Assembly: GCA_945869355.1 (NCBI GenBank)
Contig: CAMBPA010000085.1
Coordinates: forward strand, 1 to 6,387
DNA length: 6,387 nucleotides
Direction of reading: 5' to 3'
DNA from: Bordetella parapertussis
Lineage (GTDB): Bacteria > Pseudomonadota > Gammaproteobacteria > Burkholderiales > Burkholderiaceae_B
The stretch's first letter is position 1. The number at the start of each line of letters is the position of its first letter. The notes beneath the pieces were generated by a model. The model searched no databases and was not told the origin of the DNA. It saw only the letters and a list, made by a program, of their open reading frames with translations. Shown in pieces: positions 1 through 5,365 of this stretch. The translations under genes and the position numbers were made by a program.

Positions 1-1
1 T

Positions 2-730
2 ACTCGAGCTAGGATAGCGCTTGGACGCACAGGGGTGAGTCTTCCGACAAACGAACTTCTTGAATTTCGACTCGCTCACGCCAGAGCGCGCGACGCTGTG
101 CATGAAGCGCTCGATCTAGACGCGCTCACGCATGGGTTGGTTCGCATGGGAATTGATCCTATCGCGGTCTCGAGCAGAGCCGAAAACAGAGAGCATTATC
201 TGTTACGACCAGATTTGGGTCGTCGCCTCTCGGACATGGGCATTCGCACTTTGGAAGAGTCGATCTGTCAATCGCGCGTCTCGCCCTGCGTGATAGCATT
301 TGTTGTTGCGGATGGGCTCTCAGCGAGAGCCGTTCAAACGCATGCTTTACCGACGCTCAAGGCATTACAGGCCCTCGGGCTGCAGCTCGATACCTCGACA
401 TTTATAGTGGCCACGCAAGCGCGCGTGGCGCTTGGCGATGAGATCGGTGAGGTCTTGGGCGCTGAGATCGTAGTGGTGTTGATTGGCGAGAGGCCAGGTT
501 TATCGGCGCCCGACAGCATGGGAATCTATATGACCTGGCATCCGAGGGTTGGACGTAACGACTCTCAGCGCAACTGTATATCTAACATCCGACCCGAGGG
601 TTTGAGTTATGCTGGCGCAGCGCAGAAGCTGGCCTGGTTAATTGCGCAAGCCAGGGTTATTTGTAAAACTGGCGTGGATTTAAAAGAAGCGTCTGAACAT
701 GAAACAGATACGATGAGGATACAAAGATGA
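2..730 (+). CDS. eutC: Ethanolamine ammonia-lyase small subunit EutC, 5'-partial (runs in from the left edge)
   Basis: Small (light) subunit of adenosylcobalamin-dependent ethanolamine ammonia-lyase, which with EutB splits ethanolamine into acetaldehyde and ammonia in the cytoplasm. Family signatures seen, numbered from the GTG codon at 35: RPDLGRRL (58-65), ADGLS (92-96), LGDEIGEVLGA (133-143), GERPGL (151-156) and CISNIRPEGL (181-190). All match recalled EutC proteins, and several lie in the half that helps hold the B12 cofactor. The frame stays open to the left edge, and the eleven codons before the GTG (TRARIALGRTG) continue the family alignment (compare the 'ARVCTGRAG' stretch of E. coli EutC). 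The GTG at 35 is therefore an internal valine and the true start is outside the window. The C-terminus carries roughly a dozen extra residues beyond the usual 'SGINM'-like end, ending in the overlap with the next gene. eutB is expected immediately upstream. Identity is very secure; only the start is missing. Confidence 0.95.
   Translation, partial: TRARIALGRTGVSLPTNELLEFRLAHARARDAVHEALDLDALTHGLVRMGIDPIAVSSRAENREHYLLRPDLGRRLSDMGIRTLEESICQSRVSPCVIAFVVADGLSARAVQTHALPTLKALQALGLQLDTSTFIVATQARVALGDEIGEVLGAEIVVVLIGERPGLSAPDSMGIYMTWHPRVGRNDSQRNCISNIRPEGLSYAGAAQKLAWLIAQARVICKTGVDLKEASEHETDTMRIQR
715..720 (+). promoter_or_regulatory. Shine-Dalgarno site of the Bug gene at 727, inside eutC
   Basis: GAGGAT lies 6 bases before the ATG at 727 and within the last codons of eutC. 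Together with the ATGA stop/start overlap it supports 727 as the real start and indicates translational coupling to eutC. Confidence 0.6.
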
Positions 731-1758
731 GTCAGTCTGGGCGGAAAGATGGGAAAGCAAAACGTGGGGTTGTGGCGTTCTATCAGTCATTTGTCGCGAC
801 CTACCTTCTAAAAGCATGTTCGCTAATTGGTATGTTTTTGGTGACGGGCCTTGCGCAGGCTGCTTGGCCAGACAAGCCCGTTACCTTCATTGTGCCGTTT
901 CCACCTGGAGGGCCAGTAGACACGACAGCACGCCTGACGACTGTGCCGTTATCTCAGTTGTGGTCAGTCGCTACGCCGATTGATAACAAGGCAGGCGCGG
1001 GCGGTATCGTCGGTGCGCAAGCGGCTGCTAAGGCTGCGCCTGATGGTTACACCTTTTTCTTTGCTGCGATTCACCACGCAGTACTGCCGAGTTTGAAGAA
1101 AAGTTTGAGCTACGACATTCAGAAAGACTTCGTGCCAGTGGGGATGGCCGCGAGGTTTCCGATCGTGCTTGTGGTGCATCCTTCTCTGCCTGTTAAGTCA
1201 GTCGCAGAGCTGATTGCCTACGCGAAAGCGAATCCAGGCAAACTCTCTTATAGCTCCTCGGGTACGGGCGGTGGTACGCATCTCGCAGGCGAACTCTTTA
1301 ATAGCCTCGCTGGTACCAAGATGCAGCACATTCCGTATAAAGGGAGTGCCCCCGCGATGCAAGATTTGGTTGGTGGCCAGGTGCAATTAATGTTCGCTGA
1401 CGGCCCCTCGGCATTGCCCTTTATCAAGGCAGGAAAAATTCGAGCGTTGGGTGTGGGTAATCCCGAGACTTCAAAGTTTTTCCCTGAGATCCCCGCGATT
1501 TCCGCCGCAGGTCTGTCGGGCTATGAAGCGTATTCTTGGACGGGTGTGGTGGCGCCCGCTGGCACGCCAGCGGACATTGTTAAGCGCGTCAACGCCGATA
1601 TGGTGCGGGTCTTGTCTGATCCAAAAACAGTGGCAGCCTTGATGGCCGCTGGTGCAGAGCCAGCACCTGGGTCACCCGAGCAATTCAAAACGTTTTTGGC
1701 AAATGAATTGAAGAAGTGGAGCGAAACGATAAAGAGTGCGAATATCGTGGCAGACTGA
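727..1758 (+). CDS. Bug/TctC-family periplasmic solute-binding protein, coupled to eutC
   Basis: A 343-residue exported binding protein of the Bug family (TctC, tripartite tricarboxylate transporter receptor; Pfam TctC type). Visible family marks: first ligand loop PFPPGGPVD (57-65), AGAGGIVG (89-96), APDGYT (104-109), SGTGGGTHLAGE (178-189), HIPYKGSAPA (201-210) and VGGQVQLMFAD (215-225). Bug proteins normally bind small carboxylates through water bridges to the two loops; the ligand here is unknown. The signal peptide is unusually long. A basic n-region (KDGKAKR, residues 7-13) and about 17 further residues precede a hydrophobic core (about 31-42), with probable cleavage after AQA at 45, just before the family-typical AWPDKP. 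No twin arginine is present. Met36 would leave too short a signal, so the ATG overlapping the eutC stop is preferred. Operon position suggests a role linked to ethanolamine use, but this is inference. No TctA/TctB genes are nearby. Confidence 0.9.
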   Translation: MSQSGRKDGKAKRGVVAFYQSFVATYLLKACSLIGMFLVTGLAQAAWPDKPVTFIVPFPPGGPVDTTARLTTVPLSQLWSVATPIDNKAGAGGIVGAQAAAKAAPDGYTFFFAAIHHAVLPSLKKSLSYDIQKDFVPVGMAARFPIVLVVHPSLPVKSVAELIAYAKANPGKLSYSSSGTGGGTHLAGELFNSLAGTKMQHIPYKGSAPAMQDLVGGQVQLMFADGPSALPFIKAGKIRALGVGNPETSKFFPEIPAISAAGLSGYEAYSWTGVVAPAGTPADIVKRVNADMVRVLSDPKTVAALMAAGAEPAPGSPEQFKTFLANELKKWSETIKSANIVAD

Positions 1759-1788
1759 CCGCCATCAGTTGACAGTCGAGTCTCGCAT

Positions 1789-1854
1789 GGCGATCCTCTC
1801 GAATCATTAGACAGAACGGAGCAACGTCCTGTCTGATGCTCTCAAGTGATCGCC
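1789..1854. terminator. Nested inverted repeat between convergent genes, candidate bidirectional terminator
   Basis: An outer perfect 7-bp repeat (GGCGATC at 1789-1795, GATCGCC at 1848-1854) encloses a 10-bp stem (CATTAGACAG at 1805-1814, CTGTCTGATG at 1829-1838, one G-T pair) with a 14-base loop. It sits between the ends of two converging genes, where a shared terminator is expected. Neither side has a T-tract, so it is not a classical Rho-independent terminator. It may act as an RNA 3'-end stabiliser or rely on Rho. Confidence 0.4.
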
Positions 1855-1861
1855 TTGTCGC

Positions 1862-2860
1862 TCAGTCTGGGTAAATCTTTCCTTTTGTCACGACACCTTC
1901 CCACATTTTGTATTCACTATTGATCTGTTTTTCAAGATCTTTGGCATTGCCTTTGTCGATCGTGTAGCCGGCCGCCACGGCAGAATCCGTAAACCCTTTG
2001 CTTATCTTCGCGGCTTCGACAGCTTTGGTGAGTTTTGCGACCACATCAGCAGGAAGGCCTTTAGGCCCGATGACGGCAAACCAGCCCAATACCTCGTAGT
2101 CGGCAATCCCGGCTTCGATCATTGTCGGTACGTTGGGCACGCTTGGGTTGCGAGTCTTAGATGTGACGGCGAGTGCACGCGCTCTGCCGCTTTCAACGAA
2201 GGCCTTGCCCGTACCAACAATATCAAACATGAACGTCACCTTTCCGCTGATCACATCGACCATCGCCGGAGCGTTACCCTTGTAGGGGATGTGGAGCATT
2301 TGGGTGTTGGTGGATTGTTTGAGTAGTTCGGCGGACAAGTGGTTTGAACCACCGAAGCCGGCAGAGCCAAAGGTGACTTTGTCCGGATTTTGCCGGGCGT
2401 ACTCGACCAGCTCTTTGACTGTCTTAACGTTTGTTTGGGATCCAACCAGCAGGATATTGGTGTAGCTGAGGATGGGGCTAATGAGCGTGAAGTCCTTGCG
2501 CGGATCAAACAACTTACTACGTTGCACGATCGGTGAAATAGTCAGACTTGGACTCGCAACATAATTGAGTGTGTAGCCATCAGGTGCTGCTTTGGCTGTT
2601 GCGTCGGCGCCGATCATGCCGCTCGCACCGGCACGGTTCTCTACGATGACCGATTGATTAAGCTGTTCCCCTAGGAATTTTGCGAACACGCGGCCCGATA
2701 CATCGACTGGCCCGCCGGGTGGGTACGCAACAATCAGCTTGATTGGGCGATCTGGCCAATTCGCTTGAGCCAGGGCAGATGTGCTGATGCCTGCCGTAAG
2801 AAGTGTGGCGCCGATCGCGCTCATAAACTGTGTGATTTTTTTTGTGATGAATTTTTTCAT
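1862..2860 (-). CDS. Bug/TctC-family periplasmic solute-binding protein
   Basis: A 332-residue member of the Bug/TctC receptor family, the usual length. A classical signal peptide is seen: basic MKKFITKK start, hydrophobic stretch about 12-30, and cleavage probably after ALAQA at residue 33, leaving NWPDRP at the mature N-terminus. Family motifs: AYPPGGPVD (45-53), ENRAGASGMIG (74-84), APDGYT (92-97), GSNHLSAE (171-178), HIPYKGNAPA (190-199) and ISGKVTFMFD (204-213). The position after the first loop reads SGR where the other three copies have AR. The start is supported by GGAG at 2866-2869, five bases before the ATG. It is the last gene of the minus-strand series, 60 bp after the preceding Bug gene and convergent with the eutC-linked Bug gene. 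The ligand cannot be read from the sequence; a small carboxylate is the family default. Confidence 0.9.
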   Translation of the reverse strand: MKKFITKKITQFMSAIGATLLTAGISTSALAQANWPDRPIKLIVAYPPGGPVDVSGRVFAKFLGEQLNQSVIVENRAGASGMIGADATAKAAPDGYTLNYVASPSLTISPIVQRSKLFDPRKDFTLISPILSYTNILLVGSQTNVKTVKELVEYARQNPDKVTFGSAGFGGSNHLSAELLKQSTNTQMLHIPYKGNAPAMVDVISGKVTFMFDIVGTGKAFVESGRARALAVTSKTRNPSVPNVPTMIEAGIADYEVLGWFAVIGPKGLPADVVAKLTKAVEAAKISKGFTDSAVAAGYTIDKGNAKDLEKQINSEYKMWEGVVTKGKIYPD

Positions 2861-2920
2861 GAGGTCTCCGAATCTCTAGGAATCGTTAATTGTTTAGCGC
2901 CCAAAGGTGCGCGGTCGGTA

Positions 2921-3895
2921 TTAATTAATTTTGGCGCCAGAGTCTTTCACAGCTTTATTCCACATCTGCAGCTCCGCCTCGATGTGTTTGCCAAACTCGG
3001 CTGGAGTTGAACCCACCATTTGATAGCCGTTTGAGGCAAGTTGCTCGCGGATCTTTGGATCTCGTGCGACCTCAGTGAACGCTTTGTTCAGACGATCAAT
3101 CGCTGCTGTGGGTGTACCCGCCGGTGCCAAAATACCGTACCAGACATTCACTTCAAAGCCCGGTAAGGTTTCGGCAACGGTCGGCACGTTAGGGAGTATT
3201 TCTGTGCGCTTGGCGCCTGTCACAGCGATCGCCTTGAGTTTGCCGGCTTTGACCTGCTGATAGGAAGTGGAAATACTATCAAACATCAGGGAAACTTCAC
3301 CACCCAGCATCGCGATCACTGCCGGCCCGCTGCCTTTGTAAGGAATGTGAACCATTTTTGTGCCGGTCTGGCTCTTGAAGACTTCGACCGCTAGGTGACT
3401 CGTGTTTCCATTGCCGGCCGATGCATAGGATAGTTTGTCTGGATTTGCTTTGGCGTAGGCGATAAGTTCAGGAATGGTGTTGACGGGCGTGGTCAGGGGT
3501 GCCGCAACAAGCAAGGGCAGCGTTGCAACAAGAGAAACGGGCGCGAAGTCTTTGCGGGTGTTGTACGGCAGAGAGGGATAGAGCGCGTCGTTGATGGCGT
3601 GAGCAGTCAGCACCATCAAGATCGTGTTGCCGTCAGGTTTAGCGCGCGCTAGAGCTTGTGTTGCGATGGTGCCGCCAGCACCTGCTTTGTAATCTAGGAC
3701 GATCGTCTGGCCGAGTTTCTTTTGTAGCTCGGGAAGTATCGGCCTAGCCAACATGTCGGCGCTACCGCCAGGTGGGTAGGGGATAATCAGCGTGATGGGT
3801 TGGTTGCTCGTTGTTTGTGCGTGTGCGGCGCAACCGACAAAAAGGGCGAGTGCCGCAAAGGCTGTCTTGGCTGAGGCCAGGATCGTTGTTTTCAT
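2921..3895 (-). CDS. Bug/TctC-family periplasmic solute-binding protein
   Basis: A 324-residue Bug/TctC receptor homologue. Signal peptide: MKTTILASAK basic start, hydrophobic core about 11-21, probable signal peptidase I cut after AHA at 26. A cysteine at 22 follows FVG, which is only a poor lipobox, so a lipoprotein is possible but less likely. Motifs: PYPPGGSAD (39-47), YKAGAGG (69-75), KPDGNT (86-91; N replaces the usual Y), GNTSHLAVE (163-171), HIPYKGSGPA (183-192) and LGGEVSLMFD (197-206). It lacks the AWPD.P opening seen in the copies at 727 and 5366. The start at 3895 is supported by an AGGAGA site at 3903-3908. A strong terminator hairpin lies immediately upstream, so the gene is probably not simply part of the CoA-transferase transcript. 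It may share a transcript with the next Bug gene 60 bp downstream. Ligand unknown. Confidence 0.9.
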   Translation of the reverse strand: MKTTILASAKTAFAALALFVGCAAHAQTTSNQPITLIIPYPPGGSADMLARPILPELQKKLGQTIVLDYKAGAGGTIATQALARAKPDGNTILMVLTAHAINDALYPSLPYNTRKDFAPVSLVATLPLLVAAPLTTPVNTIPELIAYAKANPDKLSYASAGNGNTSHLAVEVFKSQTGTKMVHIPYKGSGPAVIAMLGGEVSLMFDSISTSYQQVKAGKLKAIAVTGAKRTEILPNVPTVAETLPGFEVNVWYGILAPAGTPTAAIDRLNKAFTEVARDPKIREQLASNGYQMVGSTPAEFGKHIEAELQMWNKAVKDSGAKIN

Positions 3896-3902
3896 GATGT
3901 TT

Positions 3903-3908
3903 TCTCCT
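3903..3908 (-). promoter_or_regulatory. Shine-Dalgarno site directly after a terminator
   Basis: AGGAGA (minus strand) lies 7 bases before the ATG at 3895, so it fixes this start. It begins only 4 bases after the T-tract of the terminator at 3913-3939, leaving no room for a normal promoter between terminator and gene. The best -35-like hexamer nearby is TTGAAA at 3937-3942 (minus), but it has no good -10 at proper spacing. Confidence 0.7.
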
Positions 3909-3912
3909 GATT

Positions 3913-3939
3913 AAAAAAACGGCGCCATAAGCGCCGTTT
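3913..3939 (-). terminator. Rho-independent terminator after the CoA-transferase genes
   Basis: Read on the minus strand: a perfect 9-bp stem AAACGGCGC / GCGCCGTTT (arms at 3931-3939 and 3917-3925) with a 5-base loop TTATG, running into a T-tract of seven (3913-3919, three of them in the stem). It lies 28 bases after the stop of subunit B. This is a textbook intrinsic terminator for minus-strand transcription. On the plus strand the tail is only TTTC, so it is essentially one-directional. Confidence 0.88.
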
Positions 3940-3966
3940 CAATTGCAACGCGTATGGCGATCCATG

Positions 3967-4695
3967 CTATCTATCGTACACAGGCTTGCCTTGCGCGTTA
4001 CGACGAATCACTGACAGCTTAGACGATGCTTTGATGGGTGCGCCAGTCTTTTGCTTAAGGGTTTCCATGGATAAGCCTTCAATCATTGCACGAACTTCGA
4101 AGCCGTCTTGGGTGATATCAATGATGGCGAGATCGGTATAGACCTGATTCACAACCCCTGCGCCCGTTAAAGGATACGTGCAGGCTTGCATGAGCTTTGG
4201 CGTTTGATCTTTGGCGACGTGCTCCATCATGATAATCACATTTCGGGCTCCAACAGCCAGATCCATCGCACCGCCAATGGCTGCAATAGCGTCCGGACCA
4301 GAGGTGATCCAGTTAGCCAGATCACCATTCGCAGCGACTTGAAAACCACCAAGTACTGAGTAGTCCAAATGGCCGCCACGCATCATCGCAAAGGAGACGG
4401 TGTGCTCGGTGATGGAGGCGCCAGCCATCAGGGTGACGGGCGTACGACTTGCATTGATGATATCCAGATCGATCTCATCGCCCACCGATGCGCGACCCAT
4501 CCCCAAAATACCGTTTTCGCTGTGAAGCAGTATTTCCTTGTTCTCAGGAAGGTAGTCTGCAACCTGCGTGGGCATGCCGATCCCCAGATTGACAACAGAG
4601 CCGTCCGGGAAGTCGTTGGCGACGAGATAAGCGATCTCTCCGCGCCCAAGCGGCTTGAAGGTGCTGTGTGAAGTGCTACTTGCTACGTTGCTCAT
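3967..4695 (-). CDS. Class I CoA-transferase subunit B (3-oxoacid / 3-oxoadipate type)
   Basis: Beta subunit of a class I (family I) CoA-transferase, 242 residues. It carries the catalytic glutamate, predicted Glu60, in LHSENGILGMG (57-67); this residue forms the glutamyl-CoA thioester during ping-pong transfer from succinyl-CoA or a similar donor. Other family marks: NLGIGMPTQVADYLP (36-50), MMRGGHLDYSVLGGFQV (104-120), GDLANW (124-129), GGAMDLAVGA (141-150) and CTYPLTG (172-178). It resembles both PcaJ (3-oxoadipate) and ScoB (acetoacetate). About 15 extra N-terminal residues and a C-terminal tail after residue 222 make it somewhat longer than the roughly 213-residue Pseudomonas PcaJ I recall. 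ATG overlaps the subunit A stop by four bases (ATGA), with a strong GGAGG at 4702-4706. No pca or hydroxybutyrate genes are nearby to settle the substrate, so no gene symbol is given. Confidence 0.92.
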   Translation of the reverse strand: MSNVASSTSHSTFKPLGRGEIAYLVANDFPDGSVVNLGIGMPTQVADYLPENKEILLHSENGILGMGRASVGDEIDLDIINASRTPVTLMAGASITEHTVSFAMMRGGHLDYSVLGGFQVAANGDLANWITSGPDAIAAIGGAMDLAVGARNVIIMMEHVAKDQTPKLMQACTYPLTGAGVVNQVYTDLAIIDITQDGFEVRAMIEGLSMETLKQKTGAPIKASSKLSVIRRNAQGKPVYDR

Positions 4696-5363
4696 CGCTC
4701 CCCTCCGATCGCTACGACTGCTTGAACAAAAATGCCTGGGGTCATCACATATTCAGGGGCGAGATCGCCCAAAAGAACGATGCGATTGACCTGCGCAATG
4801 GAATGCTTCGCCGCCATGCACATTACGGGCCCAAAATTTCGGGCGGCCCAGCGATACGTCAGGTTGCCCCAGCGATCACCTAGATTGGCGCGCACTAAAG
4901 CAAAGTCTCCCGATAAAGGTTGCTCCATGATGTAGCCCTTTCCGTTGATGACGCGTTGCTCCTTGCCCTCTGCGATCAAAGTTCCGTAGCCAGTCGGGGT
5001 GAAGAAAGGCCCAAGTCCAGCGCCCGCAGCACGCAAGCGTTCTGCTAGCGTGCCTTGCGGCATACATTCGAGCTCCACTTGACCTGCGCGGTATGCGTTG
5101 GCAAATACATCGGAGTGCGCGGGCCGAGGATGCGAGCACACCACCTTGCGCACGCGGCCTGCCTTGATGAGTCCGGCAATGCCGGTCTCGTGCGTGCCTG
5201 CGTTGTTGCTAATGATGGTGAGCTCGCGCAGTCCCTTGTCCATGATGGCACTCATGAGTTCGAAAGGGATACCTGCATCGCCAAAGCCGCTCACCATGAC
5301 GGAGGCGCCGTCTTGAATCGGCGCAATCGCCTCTTGCAGGGACTGCTTAACCTTGTCCAGCAT
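4692..5363 (-). CDS. Class I CoA-transferase subunit A (3-oxoacid / 3-oxoadipate type)
   Basis: Alpha subunit of the same heteromeric class I CoA-transferase, 223 residues, cytoplasmic with no signal. The CoA-transferase signature region DGASVMVSGFGDAGIP spans 18-33; the first glycine of the usual GGF is a serine (Ser25). Further conserved blocks: ISNNAGTHETG (51-61), RKVVCSHPR (72-80), ELECMPQGTLAERLRAAGAGLG (97-118), FTPTGYGTLIAEGKE (121-135), DFALVRANLGDRWGNLTY (153-170), AARNFGPVMCMAA (173-185) and TPGIFVQ (208-214). The pattern is close to PcaI and ScoA. Two bases separate it from the upstream Bug gene, whose last codons carry its ribosome binding site, and it overlaps subunit B by four bases. 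The three genes should be made together. Acetoacetate, 3-oxoadipate or another short 3-oxo or hydroxy acid are all possible substrates. Confidence 0.92.
   Translation of the reverse strand: MLDKVKQSLQEAIAPIQDGASVMVSGFGDAGIPFELMSAIMDKGLRELTIISNNAGTHETGIAGLIKAGRVRKVVCSHPRPAHSDVFANAYRAGQVELECMPQGTLAERLRAAGAGLGPFFTPTGYGTLIAEGKEQRVINGKGYIMEQPLSGDFALVRANLGDRWGNLTYRWAARNFGPVMCMAAKHSIAQVNRIVLLGDLAPEYVMTPGIFVQAVVAIGGER
4698..4706 (-). promoter_or_regulatory. Strong Shine-Dalgarno site of subunit B inside the subunit A gene
   Basis: GGAGGGGAG on the minus strand is made from the last Gly-Gly-Glu codons of subunit A; GGAGG ends 6 bases before the subunit B ATG. It decides the start at 4695 and fits equal, coupled production of the two subunits. 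Confidence 0.75.
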
Positions 5364-5365
5364 AC

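Noticed and set aside
732..1871. Ten-base match TCAGTCTGGG at 732-741 and 1863-1872, near a gene start and a gene end
   Set aside because: Ten-base matches are expected by chance in a window of this length, and the two copies lie in different contexts, so it is not an attachment site or direct repeat of note.
2861..2920. Possible terminator or promoter in the 60-bp gap between the two distal Bug genes
   Set aside because: Only a weak GCGC-based hairpin without a T-tract and no convincing -35/-10 pair are seen; co-transcription is the simpler reading.
2921..3895. Lipoprotein reading of this Bug protein through Cys22
   Set aside because: The residues before the cysteine (LFVG) fit the lipobox poorly, and a good signal peptidase I site (AHA) follows.
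1787..3963. Ten-base match ATGGCGATCC at 1787-1796 and 3954-3963, both in intergenic gaps
   Set aside because: It was considered as a shared operator or end signal, but the match does not extend and is within chance expectation.
4369..4671. Open frame of 100 codons on the plus strand, opposite CoA-transferase subunit B
   Set aside because: It is fully antisense to a well-conserved gene, its composition is that of a shadow frame, and it shows no recognisable motif or clear ribosome binding site.
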